This document shows, piece by piece, positions 16,962 to 25,568 of a stretch of 64,000 bases of DNA; the stretch's first letter is position 1, and the number at the start of each line of letters is the position of its first letter. The position numbers and the translations under genes are program-made. This DNA is from Clostridia bacterium (GTDB lineage Bacteria > Bacillota > Clostridia > Christensenellales > Borkfalkiaceae): assembly GCA_900770185.1 (NCBI GenBank), contig CAAGJM010000006.1, positions 124,001 through 188,000 on the forward strand, given 5' to 3'. The notes under the pieces are model-generated. The model did not search any database and was not told the DNA's origin. It was given only the letters and a program-made list of their open reading frames with translations.

Positions 16962-17759
16962 TTATTTTACGGGTAACACCAAACGATGACAATACCGCTT
17001 AGCGGCAATTTCCTTACCCGTGTATGGCGCGACTATCCCAAGCGCCCGCGGAAAGCCCGCGGGCGTTAAGCCGCGGCTTTTAACCTCTTTGCCGAGCGTA
17101 AGCCAGGCGTTATCGACTCCGTCGTAATCGCCGTAATATAAAACGGAAAGAGCTTTGCACGAAGGGAGGACAACGCTGTCTGCCGTCTTCTTTTTAACGG
17201 GTACGCATACGTAATAAGCGAAGTCTTCGCTTCCGATATAACCGTCCAGATAATCGCTCCGCTCTGAAATTGTAAAAATCGGCTCGTCGGAAAGCACGCA
17301 ACCTTTTCGGACGCACTCGCCGTAAAAATCGAACATGGCGTTATATTTATCCTGCACCGTTCTTCCGACCGCTTTACGCATACAACAAAGCGTTTCCGGG
17401 AGAGTTATAACGCTGACGGATATATTCTCGGCGGGGGCAGAGCGCAGCCGCAACTCTTCCACACCGCGCTGTAAGTCAAGAAGCCGCCCCTCAAGTTCGT
17501 TTAAAATGTCGGCAACTTGCCCGCCGCTTTTAAAGTAGCTGATTATCTCTTGTTTGCTAAGCCCCATCGCCTTGAATTTTTGAACCTGCAAAACGTGCGC
17601 GACGCTAAAATTGTCGTAGTACCTCCGCCCGCTGTCTTTGGAAACGTAAGCAGGTTTTAACAGCCCGCTTTCCTCCATTCTGAGCAGCGTGCTTCTCGAA
17701 ACGCCGCACGCCGCGGCGGCTTCGGCAATCCGAAACAGTCCTTTTTTATCGCCTTCCAT
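16962..17759 (-). CDS. MerR-family regulator with effector-binding domain
   Basis: 265 residues. Winged-helix MerR domain FRIAEAAAACGVSRSTLLRMEESGLLKPAY (about 8-40) with GRRYYDNFSVAHVLQVQKFKAMGLSKQEI, a dimer coiled coil (about 85-105) and a C-terminal GyrI/BmrR-like domain (about 110-265). BmrR-type proteins bind cationic aromatic drugs; no ligand can be assigned. Its promoter contains two dyads, suggesting autoregulation, and it leads a run with the FAD oxidoreductase. Confidence 0.88.
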   Translation of the reverse strand: MEGDKKGLFRIAEAAAACGVSRSTLLRMEESGLLKPAYVSKDSGRRYYDNFSVAHVLQVQKFKAMGLSKQEIISYFKSGGQVADILNELEGRLLDLQRGVEELRLRSAPAENISVSVITLPETLCCMRKAVGRTVQDKYNAMFDFYGECVRKGCVLSDEPIFTISERSDYLDGYIGSEDFAYYVCVPVKKKTADSVVLPSCKALSVLYYGDYDGVDNAWLTLGKEVKSRGLTPAGFPRALGIVAPYTGKEIAAKRYCHRLVLPVK

Positions 17760-17792
17760 ATTTTCTCCCGAATTTTTTTGAAAAAACCGTTG

Positions 17793-17851
17793 CTTCGTTC
17801 ATAGGTGAACGAAGTATACTTATAGTATAGTTCATAACTATATTTTGTCAA
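17793..17851 (-). promoter_or_regulatory. merR promoter with two operator-like dyads
   Basis: Minus-strand TTGACA (17851-17846), 16 bases, TATACT (17829-17824). An extended dyad TGAAC...TATACTTATAGTATA...GTTCA (17806-17834) overlaps the -10. A second perfect inverted repeat, CTTCGTTCA-TAGG-TGAACGAAG (17793-17814), lies just downstream in the 5' UTR and shares the TGAACGAAG arm. Confidence 0.6.
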
Positions 17852-17952
17852 GGTTTTTTAAAAAAAGGCAAATCGCGGTTTTTTGCGGGCGGCTGCGCCG
17901 CCATATCGGCGCAGCGAGTTAAAAACTTTGCTTGCAAGAAATTTTCCCATCC

Positions 17953-18103
17953 GTCATGTTGAGCGGAGCGTAAGCGCAGTCGAAACATCCAGCCGTTAGG
18001 CGCATTATATATGAAATGCGGCGTGCCGCCTAGATCCTTCGGCAAGCTCAGGATGACGGGAAGCAGTGTCATTCTGTACGCAGTGAAGAATCTCGCGGAA
18101 GCG
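17953..18103. repeat. Dispersed intergenic repeat cluster (copy 1)
   Basis: Contains GTCATGTTGAGCGGAGCG, GATCCTTCGGCAAGCTCAGG and GTCATTCTGTACGCAGTGAA followed by GAATCTCGCGGAAGCG. A related pair occurs at 36734-36809. These short GTCAT-CTGA-GAAGAATCT units recur in intergenic DNA of many Clostridia and Bacteroidota. Confidence 0.6.
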
Positions 18104-18177
18104 AATACGGCAAAATTTTAAAAGTTGTTTCAAATAAGTTTTTTATTACCACACCATTATTAAAGGAGAAATAATCA

Positions 18178-21100
18178 ATGCTTAAAAGGTTTATTTTAAC
18201 AGTCGCTTTAATTTGTACGATATGCGTAGGCGTTACCGCGGCGAGCGCGTTGCGGTCACCGGCTATCGTCTGCGCAGCGGATGATAGCGCGACGCACTCT
18301 CACCCCGTTTGCGGCGCGTCGCATACCGATATCGGCAACCATACCGGGGAGTGTGCGAACGTCACTTTTACGGCGTGGGACGGAACAACCGTAATCCCCT
18401 ACGACAGCAATAAAACCGCCTACATTTATTTATCGAAAAACGTAGAACTTGAACAATTAGATATTCAGGCAGGATACACTCTTTATCTCTGTCTGAACGG
18501 GTTCAGCATTTCAAGCAAATGGAACGGAACCAATTTCAATGACACTACTATCTACGTAAACGACAATGCAAAATTAGCGCTATGCGACTGTAAAGGCGGC
18601 GGCAAAATCACCCACAATACAGGGCTGCTCGGAAAGGGCGTGCACGTTGGCGGCAACAGCTACGGTAGCGGCGGCACGTTTATCATGTACGGCGGCGAAA
18701 TCAGCGGCAACACCACGGGCACTTCTTCCAATCCGGTCGACGGCGCAGGCGTTACTATTCAAAACGGTACGTTTTATATGTACGACGGAAAAATTTTCGA
18801 TAACCATTGTACAAATGCGAGTAACTATGGCGGCGGGGGCGTACTTTTGCATAGCGGAGTAACGTCTTATATTTACGGCGGCGAAATCAGCGGTAACTCT
18901 TCGTCCTTAGACGGCGGCGGAATCTTCGCAATAAGTTGCGACTTGAAAATATATGGCGGCAAAATCAGTGGCAACACAGCGGGCGCAAACGGCGGCGGTA
19001 TATTCGTATACAGTCAAAATCTTATCATAGCCGGCAGCGTCGAAATCAGCGGCAACACCGCGGGCGCAAACGGCGGCGGAATTTATTTTAAAGGCGAAAA
19101 CGGTTACACGACTACAATCTATACTTTAACCATCTCCGATTCGGTAAAAATTACCAGAAACACCGCGGGCGCAAACGGCGGCGGTATATTCGTAGAAAGC
19201 GGATCGGGCAATACTTACGAACTTGGTATAGGTAATTTGGTAATCAACGGCGGTAACGTTACAAACAACACCGTAACGGCAGACAACGGGTACGGCGGCG
19301 GCATTTATTTTAACGGCGGCACGTTCAACGTGTCGGGCGACGTCACCGTTTATGGAAACACGAAGAATAGTAAAGCAAACAACTCGTACTTGATGAGCGG
19401 TAGTTACATTACTATCGACGGCGAACTGACGGGCAACGGCAAAATCGGCGTAATGACCCAAGCACTGCCGGATTCTTCCCGTTACGTTAAAATAGCAAAA
19501 ATATCTTCGGGAAATATAGATTGTTTTAACCCCGATAAATTTGTGTATGAAAATACCGCCGACGCTGAAATCAGCACGGCTGTCAGTTATAAAACTCTCT
19601 ATCTCGTCGCATGCGAGCATAAATACGGAACCGAGTGGGCGTCGGACGACGTTAATCACTGGCACGGGTGTTCTCTTTGCGATAAGAAAAAAGATGAAAC
19701 CGCTCACACCGTAGTTACCGACTCGGCAGTTGCTCCCACTTGTACCAAAACGGGTTTAACCGAAGGCAAGCACTGCTCCGTTTGCGGCATGGTTTTAGTT
19801 AAGCAAGAAACCGTTAACGCTACCCGACACGACTTAGTTCATCACGAAGCAAAAGCCGCTACCTGCACCGCAATCGGCTGGGAAGCATACGACACCTGTA
19901 ACAACTGCGACTATACAACTTACAAAGAACTTAAAGCAAACGGCCACGACTTAGTTCATCACGAAGCAAAAGCCGCTACCTGCACCGCAATCGGCTGGGA
20001 AGCGTACGACACCTGTAATAACTGCGACTACTCGACTTACAAAGAACTTAAAGCAAACGGCCACGACTTTAAAACTGCCTGGTCGTTTGACGGCAAGAAC
20101 CACTGGCATGATTGTAATAATTGTGACGTAAAGAGCGACTTAACCGCTCACTTAGGCGGAACGGCTACTTGCACGGAAAAAGCCGAATGTAGTTTTTGCG
20201 GTCAATTCTATGGTACTACACTCGGTCACGATTGGAACGACGGCGTAGTAAGCACTCAACCCGACTGCATAAATAAAGGCGTTAAAACCTTCAAATGTAA
20301 ACGTGACGGCTGCGGCGCAACTAAAACCGAAGACGTCCGTGCAGAAGGTCACGACCATAGTTCAGAATGGACTGTTGACGAACCCGCAACTTGTACTGCT
20401 AACGGCAGTAAATCACACCACTGCTTGCGTTGCGGCGACAAGGCGGACGTAACCGTTATTCCCGCGACGGGTCACGCCGAAGTAGTTGACGAAGCAGTTG
20501 CGCCCACTTGTACCGAAGCGGGCAAAACCGCAGGCAAGCACTGCTCCGTTTGCAACGAAGTGTTAGTTGCTCAAACTACCGTTCCCGCGACGGGTCACAC
20601 CGAAGTTATTGACGAAGCAGTTGCGCCCACCTGCACCGTAGCGGGCAAAACCGCAGGCAAGCACTGCTCCGTTTGTAACGCAGTGTTAGTTGAACAAACG
20701 GAAATTTCTGCGCTAGGTCACGTTTACGACGACGATTACGACGCAACCTGCAACGTTTGCGGATACGAAAGAACCGACTATAAAGTCGCGCCGAAAATTT
20801 TGGAAGGAAACGACGGCAAGTGGAACACCGGCAATAGCGGAGAACTTGCGTTCACGACGAACGTCAGCTCTTCAAAATTCGTGGGGATAACCGTTGACGG
20901 AGTCCGCATAGACGAAACGAAGTTTGAAAGACAAAACGACGGCGCTAAGATTGTTTTAAAACAAGAATTTTTAGCAAGTTTATCGGTCGGGAAGCACACT
21001 TTAAGCGTAATTTCAAAAGACGGCACCGCCGAAACGAATTTTACGATTGAAGCGCGCTTTGCTACCGAAACGAAAGTCGGCAAAGCGTGGTGGTTGCTTA

Positions 21101-21180
21101 TAATTCCCCTCGTTGCCATGCTTGTCGTCATCGGCTCTATTGTTATTAAAAATAAAATGCAAGAACGCAAAGAAAAATAA
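18178..21180 (+). CDS. Large membrane-anchored surface protein: beta-helix plus Cys-rich repeats
   Basis: 1000 residues. Signal peptide MLKRFILTVALICTICVGVT (cleavage near residue 35). Residues about 110-420 are Gly/Asn-rich beta-helix rungs repeating 'GGEISGNTAGANGGGIFV', as in adhesins of the polymorphic outer-membrane type. Residues about 480-880 hold at least eight units of HxxxxxxxxPTCTxxGxxxGKHCSVC type with CxxC pairs, found in Clostridial cell-wall proteins. A C-terminal helix WWLLIIPLVAMLVVIGSIVI with a Lys/Arg-rich tail anchors it. AGGAG precedes the ATG. Single-gene unit ended by a strong terminator. Function, probably adhesion or surface display, is inferred. Confidence 0.85.
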   Translation: MLKRFILTVALICTICVGVTAASALRSPAIVCAADDSATHSHPVCGASHTDIGNHTGECANVTFTAWDGTTVIPYDSNKTAYIYLSKNVELEQLDIQAGYTLYLCLNGFSISSKWNGTNFNDTTIYVNDNAKLALCDCKGGGKITHNTGLLGKGVHVGGNSYGSGGTFIMYGGEISGNTTGTSSNPVDGAGVTIQNGTFYMYDGKIFDNHCTNASNYGGGGVLLHSGVTSYIYGGEISGNSSSLDGGGIFAISCDLKIYGGKISGNTAGANGGGIFVYSQNLIIAGSVEISGNTAGANGGGIYFKGENGYTTTIYTLTISDSVKITRNTAGANGGGIFVESGSGNTYELGIGNLVINGGNVTNNTVTADNGYGGGIYFNGGTFNVSGDVTVYGNTKNSKANNSYLMSGSYITIDGELTGNGKIGVMTQALPDSSRYVKIAKISSGNIDCFNPDKFVYENTADAEISTAVSYKTLYLVACEHKYGTEWASDDVNHWHGCSLCDKKKDETAHTVVTDSAVAPTCTKTGLTEGKHCSVCGMVLVKQETVNATRHDLVHHEAKAATCTAIGWEAYDTCNNCDYTTYKELKANGHDLVHHEAKAATCTAIGWEAYDTCNNCDYSTYKELKANGHDFKTAWSFDGKNHWHDCNNCDVKSDLTAHLGGTATCTEKAECSFCGQFYGTTLGHDWNDGVVSTQPDCINKGVKTFKCKRDGCGATKTEDVRAEGHDHSSEWTVDEPATCTANGSKSHHCLRCGDKADVTVIPATGHAEVVDEAVAPTCTEAGKTAGKHCSVCNEVLVAQTTVPATGHTEVIDEAVAPTCTVAGKTAGKHCSVCNAVLVEQTEISALGHVYDDDYDATCNVCGYERTDYKVAPKILEGNDGKWNTGNSGELAFTTNVSSSKFVGITVDGVRIDETKFERQNDGAKIVLKQEFLASLSVGKHTLSVISKDGTAETNFTIEARFATETKVGKAWWLLIIPLVAMLVVIGSIVIKNKMQERKEK
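19831..20064 (+). repeat. Two tandem 117-bp units inside the surface protein gene
   Basis: GACTTAGTTCATCACGAAGC starts both copies (19831 and 19948). The copies differ at only a few positions and encode 39-residue Cys-rich units, so the duplication is recent or being homogenised. Confidence 0.9.
20464..20709 (+). repeat. Two tandem 123-bp units inside the surface protein gene
   Basis: GCGACGGGTCAC starts both copies (20464 and 20587); each encodes a 41-residue unit with GKHCSVCN. This is a different repeat length from the 117-bp pair. Confidence 0.85.
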
Positions 21181-21201
21181 TTAAACAATTTCGGCAATTT
21201 T

Positions 21202-21233
21202 AAAAAGGGATAGGTTGTTGCCTATCCCTTTTT
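21202..21233 (+). terminator. Bidirectional terminator between surface gene and tRNA-Leu
   Basis: AAAAAGGGATAGG / CCTATCCCTTTTT perfect 13-bp stem with TTGTTG loop. Confidence 0.9.
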
Positions 21234-21236
21234 GTT

Positions 21237-21318
21237 TGGTGCGGATAACAGGACTTGAACCTGCACGGTTGCCCATTGGATTCTAAGTCCAACGCGTCTG
21301 CCATTCCGCCATATCCGC
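21237..21318 (-). tRNA. tRNA-Leu (anticodon UAG), CCA encoded
   Basis: Minus-strand acceptor GCGGATA pairs with TATCCGC, discriminator A and genomic CCA follow. Anticodon stem TTGGA/TCCAA encloses CTTAGAA, giving anticodon TAG for CUN leucine codons. The extended variable arm TGGGCAACCGTG and the T-loop TTCAAGT are typical of class II leucine tRNAs. Confidence 0.95.
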
Positions 21319-21336
21319 ACGCTTACGTCGCAATAT

Positions 21337-21364
21337 ATTTTACCACAGTTTTTTTAAAAAACAA
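21337..21364 (-). promoter_or_regulatory. Probable tRNA-Leu promoter
   Basis: Minus-strand TTGTTT, 16 bases, TAAAAT, about 20 bases before the tRNA 5' end. Confidence 0.5.
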
Positions 21365-21395
21365 ACCGTTTAATCAAACTTTAGGTAAAAGTGCT

Positions 21396-21427
21396 AAAAA
21401 TAAAAAGCCGACAGTTAACTGACGGCT
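21396..21427 (-). terminator. Terminator of the sugar-catabolic operon/AraC gene
   Basis: Minus-strand AGCCGTCAG / CTGTCGGCT stem followed by TTTTTATTTTT, downstream of the AraC stop. Confidence 0.7.
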
Positions 21428-21489
21428 CAAAGCATAAATAATATTTTTAACCGGTCAATTCCCCTACGGCAATCCGCTTTACAAATTGC

Positions 21490-21517
21490 CGTTCCCCCCT
21501 TTGACAAAGGGGGAACG
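21490..21517. repeat. Intergenic inverted repeat
   Basis: CGTTCCCCC / GGGGGAACG 9-bp arms with a partly paired CTTTGACAAA centre. Resembles dispersed intergenic 'CCCTTTGACAAAGGG' elements; no second copy was found in the window. Confidence 0.5.
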
Positions 21518-21534
21518 AAAACTTGCTTCAAAAT

Positions 21535-22371
21535 TTACTTCTCGCTATTTAACAGTTTATACTTAAGCGGCGTTTCGGCAAACTCTTTTTTAAACAACTG
21601 AATAAAGTGCGAGTAATCCGAAAATCCGCTTTTTTCACAAGCTTCGTGCACGCTTAACCCGCTGCTTAAAAGTTGTTGCGCGTGCGATAGCCTTTTTGCC
21701 GTAAGATATTTTTGCGGCGTGGTGTGCACGTGTTTATGGAACAAACGTATAAGCGTGCACTCGCTTATAAAATTTTTTTTGGCTATATCTTTGTTGTTGA
21801 TGTTCTCGGTATAGTGAAGGTTAATATAGTCGATTATTTTTTTAAACGTATCGGGGAAAGATTCGCTGTCGCCGCCGCTTAATTCGTCGGCGTTTTTCAT
21901 TACGACTATCAGCCCCAAAACGCCGTGCAAAAGGTTTACTTCGTCGCCCGCGGCGTAGTCCTTTTCAAGCCGCTTTAAAATCTGAATGATCTTGTTTTTA
22001 TCGTCTACCCCGCAAGAAAACTTAACGCATTTTTCCGCGCTTCTTACGTTAAACGGTTTAAACAGCGACGAGGCCGCCGAATTGAACCATAAGCAATAAT
22101 GCTCGTGCTCGCCGTACTTAATATATTTGCAGTGGTGAAATTCGTGCGGGAAGGTGAGAATTATATCTCCCTTTTCTATCGGATACACGGCATCGCCCAC
22201 GATGAAAGAAACGCTGCCCGAAACGTTGATATACAGCTCGTAATAGTCATGAATGTGCACGTCGTCTATCTCGGGGTCGCCCTTAAAATAGTTGCGCTTT
22301 ATATGGCTGAACCCGATTTTAACGTCGTTTATATCGGGCAGATTTTTTGTGAAAATATTGTTGCTTGACAT
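21535..22371 (-). CDS. AraC-family regulator with cupin sensor domain
   Basis: 278 residues. N-terminal cupin (HIHDYYELYINVSGSVSFIV near 40, DIILTFPHEFHHCKYI near 70) and a C-terminal double HTH (about 180-275) with NFISECTLIRLFHKHVHTTPQKYL and EACEKSGFSDYSHFIQLFKKEF. Typical activator of sugar-use genes; the sugar binds the cupin. 64 bases after the AEC transporter and probably the last gene of the ten-gene operon. The palindrome before the operon is a candidate operator. Confidence 0.9.
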   Translation of the reverse strand: MSSNNIFTKNLPDINDVKIGFSHIKRNYFKGDPEIDDVHIHDYYELYINVSGSVSFIVGDAVYPIEKGDIILTFPHEFHHCKYIKYGEHEHYCLWFNSAASSLFKPFNVRSAEKCVKFSCGVDDKNKIIQILKRLEKDYAAGDEVNLLHGVLGLIVVMKNADELSGGDSESFPDTFKKIIDYINLHYTENINNKDIAKKNFISECTLIRLFHKHVHTTPQKYLTAKRLSHAQQLLSSGLSVHEACEKSGFSDYSHFIQLFKKEFAETPLKYKLLNSEK

Positions 22372-22435
22372 TTTTTATTTATCCGCCGAATTACAAAAGT
22401 TAGGCGTATAGTTCGGTAATTTAAAAAATTGCTTG

Positions 22436-23425
22436 CTACGCGATTGTTTTTGCCAACGCCACGATAAGCGGCATCGTCACGATAGACAAAAGCGTAGATA
22501 TAGTAACGAGTCTCACCGAAAGCGCTTCGTCGAGCGAAAACTTGGTTGCGAACATACTCGTCGTAGCGCCGACGGGCGCGGCAATACAAGTCACCGCAAC
22601 TATCAGCATTTCCCCGCGCACGCCGAACAAATAAAGCACCCCCATCGCTATTAGCGGATACACGATAAGCCTTAGCGCGATTGATACGTACGTCCACAAA
22701 TCTTTAAGCCCGCTTTTAAAGTCGGCGCTTATTATTCCGTAGCCGATAACAAACATCGGTAGCGGTACGTTAAGCGCGGAAACGCTGTTTAAAACGCCTT
22801 CTATAACCGTGCTAAGCCTAACGGGCACAGCGTTTAAATTTCCGCCTAAAATCGGCACCGACATTATAATAAGCCCTATACCCACCGCAATAATACCGGG
22901 GTTTAAAAATATTTTTTCGGGGCTTAGCTTCTTCTCGCCGCTCATAAGCGCATAGCCGTACGTCCACATCGTTACGTTAAAAACGGCAATGTAAACGGCG
23001 GCGTAAAGCGAACCCGTTTTTGTGCCGCCGGGCGCGTCTATAAGCGACTGGATAAGCGGCAACGCCATAAACCCGCAGTTTGAAAACACGGTGCCGAACT
23101 TTAAAACCTTGCGCTTACTTTCATCGCTCGGTCTGAAAATAAGAATACCCAAACCTATCATAACCGCATGCGAAGCGGCGGCGATAAGCGCGAAAATTCC
23201 TATATTTTTTAGTAGCGCGAGTATCTCGCTTTGCGAGCCTTTCGCGCTCGACAAAAACGAACTTATTATAACCGACGGCGCGACTATGGTCACCACGACG
23301 TCGCTTATCTTTTTATTTGCTTCGACGCTTAAAAGTTTCGTTTTGTTTGCGACCGCGCCAATAAAAATAAGCAAAAAAAGTATTGAAACCTGCGTTAAAA
23401 CGGTCAAAAAATTATCTAAAAACAT
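22436..23425 (-). CDS. AEC (auxin efflux carrier) family transporter
   Basis: 329 residues with about ten hydrophobic helices in two inverted five-helix halves, the layout of AEC/BASS-like carriers. Typical landmarks are FSNCGFMALPLIQSLI near 125 and the terminal GATTSMFATKFSLDEALSVRLVTISTLLS. Bacterial members carry organic anions such as malate or malonate, so in this operon it may export or import an acidic intermediate. Substrate not inferable. Confidence 0.88.
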   Translation of the reverse strand: MFLDNFLTVLTQVSILFLLIFIGAVANKTKLLSVEANKKISDVVVTIVAPSVIISSFLSSAKGSQSEILALLKNIGIFALIAAASHAVMIGLGILIFRPSDESKRKVLKFGTVFSNCGFMALPLIQSLIDAPGGTKTGSLYAAVYIAVFNVTMWTYGYALMSGEKKLSPEKIFLNPGIIAVGIGLIIMSVPILGGNLNAVPVRLSTVIEGVLNSVSALNVPLPMFVIGYGIISADFKSGLKDLWTYVSIALRLIVYPLIAMGVLYLFGVRGEMLIVAVTCIAAPVGATTSMFATKFSLDEALSVRLVTISTLLSIVTMPLIVALAKTIA

Positions 23426-23479
23426 AAATTTGGCATACTTCGCCTTTAAAATTTTGCCCCGCGGCGTTTTACGATAAGC

Positions 23480-24415
23480 TTAAAAACTTTCTCCGTAAGT
23501 TTTTTCGTACAACGCCGTAATTTCGCCGCGGGCGGGCATCGAAGAGCCCGACCCTATACGCGTTACGGATATTGCCGACGTGCAGGTTGCGAAGCGCAAA
23601 GATTTTAAAACGTTTTTGCCTTCGCATATAGCGGCGGCAAAACCGCCGTTGAACGCGTCGCCCGCACCGGTCGTTTCAACCGCCTCAACCTTAATAGAGT
23701 CGATAAAATATTCTTCCGTTTTGCTTAAAAAGTATGCGCCGCGAATGCCGAGCGTTATTATAACGTTTTTAACGCCCAAGCTTATTAGTTTTTGCGCCGC
23801 CGCCTTAACCCCGTCTATCGTATCGGTTTTGATATGCGTCAAAGCTTCCGCTTCGCTCTCGTTAGGGGTAATATAGTCTACGCCGTTTAAAAATTCAAGC
23901 GGAATATCTTTATAAGGCGCGGGGTTATATATGAAAATTTTATTATATTTTTCGGCAAGCCGTTTCGCTTCCGCTATCGACTCGAAACTCGTTTCGTTCT
24001 GCGTAAGTATGACGTCGGCGGTTTTAAACTCTTCTTCCGCGCGCAAAACGTCGGCGGTTTTAAGCGCGTCGCACGCGTCGGTTATAACGACTATTCTGTT
24101 CTGCCCGCTCGTTTTATCTACTTCAATAAGCGCGACGGACGTTAAATATCCGCTTAAAGTATTGACGTATTTAAGCGACATATTATCTTTGGCGTAATGC
24201 TCGGTCACTATATTTTTAAACTCGTCGTCGCCGACGTTAGATATAATAACCGCTTCCGCGCCCGCTCTTTTTGCCGCCGTCATCTGATTGCTGCCTTTGC
24301 CGCCGCAACCCGTTTTAAAGCTATAACCTTTAACCGTTTCGCCCGCAACGGGAAGCTTCGGCGTGAACGCCGTCAAATCTATAACTATACTGCCTACGCC
24401 TGTCACTTTTCCCAT
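23480..24415 (-). CDS. Ribokinase-like PfkB-family sugar kinase
   Basis: 311 residues, full length. Ribokinase features: TGCGGKGSNQMTAAKRAGAE near 35, the anion-hole/catalytic ETTGAGDAFNGGFAAAI near 250 with Asp as base, and LTQNETSFESI. Phosphorylates a furanose or related sugar at its terminal hydroxyl using ATP. Next to deoC (26-base gap), so deoxyribokinase activity feeding DeoC is an attractive inference; ribokinase and deoxyribokinase cannot be told apart by eye. Confidence 0.88.
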   Translation of the reverse strand: MGKVTGVGSIVIDLTAFTPKLPVAGETVKGYSFKTGCGGKGSNQMTAAKRAGAEAVIISNVGDDEFKNIVTEHYAKDNMSLKYVNTLSGYLTSVALIEVDKTSGQNRIVVITDACDALKTADVLRAEEEFKTADVILTQNETSFESIAEAKRLAEKYNKIFIYNPAPYKDIPLEFLNGVDYITPNESEAEALTHIKTDTIDGVKAAAQKLISLGVKNVIITLGIRGAYFLSKTEEYFIDSIKVEAVETTGAGDAFNGGFAAAICEGKNVLKSLRFATCTSAISVTRIGSGSSMPARGEITALYEKTYGESF

Positions 24416-24441
24416 AAAACACCCTTTTAATCAATCCGAAT

Positions 24442-25092
24442 TTAATTTTTCGCGCTTTTTATAATCTCTACGCCCGCGCTCGTTCCGAGCCTTTCCGCGC
24501 CCGCCTCAATCATTTTAAGCGCGTCCTCGTAATTTCTGATTCCTGCGGAAGCTTTGACCTTAACGCCGTTCGTAACGCTTTTTTTCATAAGCGACACGGC
24601 TTCGACCGTAGCAACCCCGCCCGTGAACCCGGTGCAGGTTTTTACGAAGTCTGCGCCCGCTTCGCACGATAAGCGCACCGCACGGACTATTTCGTCGTTC
24701 GTCAGCATCGCGCTTTCGATTATAACTTTAACAAGCCTCCCGTTAACCGCCTTGACGATTTCGGCAATTTCGTTTTTAACGTAGTCGTCATTTCCGTCTT
24801 TCAAGCAGCCCACGTTTATAACCATATCGAATTCGTCGCACCCGTCGTTATATGCGGATATTACTTCGGCTACTTTAATTTCGGTTTTGTTTCTGCCGAG
24901 CGGAAAACCTATAACGGTGCAAACCTTAACGTTTGAACCCGTCAACAGTTTTTTTGCAAGCGGAACGTCCACGGGGTTGACGCAGACGGACGCAAAGTTA
25001 TACTCTTTCGCTTCTTCGCATAATTTTTCGATTTGCGCGTCGGTTGCGTATGATTTAAGCAGCGTATGGTCGATATATTTGTTTAATTCCAT
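24442..25092 (-). CDS. deoC: Deoxyribose-phosphate aldolase
   Basis: 216 residues. MELNKYIDHTLLKSYATDAQI, VCVNPVDVPLAKKLL, TVIGFPLGRNKTEIK, the catalytic KVIIESAMLTNDEI, and DFVKTCTGF with the Schiff-base lysine. Splits 2-deoxyribose 5-phosphate to glyceraldehyde 3-phosphate and acetaldehyde. Inside a sugar operon with a PfkB kinase rather than with nucleoside phosphorylase genes, suggesting use of free deoxysugar rather than nucleosides. Confidence 0.95.
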   Translation of the reverse strand: MELNKYIDHTLLKSYATDAQIEKLCEEAKEYNFASVCVNPVDVPLAKKLLTGSNVKVCTVIGFPLGRNKTEIKVAEVISAYNDGCDEFDMVINVGCLKDGNDDYVKNEIAEIVKAVNGRLVKVIIESAMLTNDEIVRAVRLSCEAGADFVKTCTGFTGGVATVEAVSLMKKSVTNGVKVKASAGIRNYEDALKMIEAGAERLGTSAGVEIIKSAKN

Positions 25093-25123
25093 AAAATTCT
25101 CCCGTCGGTAATAAGGAATATCC

Positions 25124-25558
25124 CTAATTATTTTTTTTGGTTTCGTCGCCTATTTCTCGGTAAGCAACGCCCCAGTCTTTAAGCCTCGTCATATAAGCGT
25201 CGTTATCGCGGCAATCTTTCCAGAAAGTTAAAATTTTCAAATCATCCGTACCTAAGGTGTTATCGAGCGCGTGGAACGTCCCCGCGGGGATAAAAATAAC
25301 TTCGTCCGCCGCGACGGGATAAACTTTATCGTCAAGTTTAATTTCGCCGTTGCCGCTTAAAATGTAATAAATTTCGTCCGCTTCGTGAACTCCGCCGCCG
25401 AGTTTGCACCCCTTTTTGACGGTGCCGTGGTTCATCTGAATAACGCCTTCGCGCCCCGTAACGGTGCTGTCTAAAATCATGCGAGAATCGTACTCTTTTC
25501 CGAAACTATACGGCATAACTTTGTTTACTTTCACTATTTTCGGCTCTAATTTAATCAT
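25124..25558 (-). CDS. Cupin-domain protein
   Basis: 144 residues from the ATG at 25558, which has AAAGG six bases upstream; a TTG at 25576 would overlap the previous gene. One cupin barrel: GVHEADEIYYILSGNGEIKL (metal-site His and Glu) and VIFIPAGTFHALDN (second His). Small cupins of this kind are sugar isomerases, epimerases or ligand sensors; here perhaps a sugar/keto-acid isomerase. Located between the dehydrogenase and deoC. Confidence 0.8.
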   Translation of the reverse strand: MIKLEPKIVKVNKVMPYSFGKEYDSRMILDSTVTGREGVIQMNHGTVKKGCKLGGGVHEADEIYYILSGNGEIKLDDKVYPVAADEVIFIPAGTFHALDNTLGTDDLKILTFWKDCRDNDAYMTRLKDWGVAYREIGDETKKNN

Positions 25559-25568
25559 ACTATACCTT

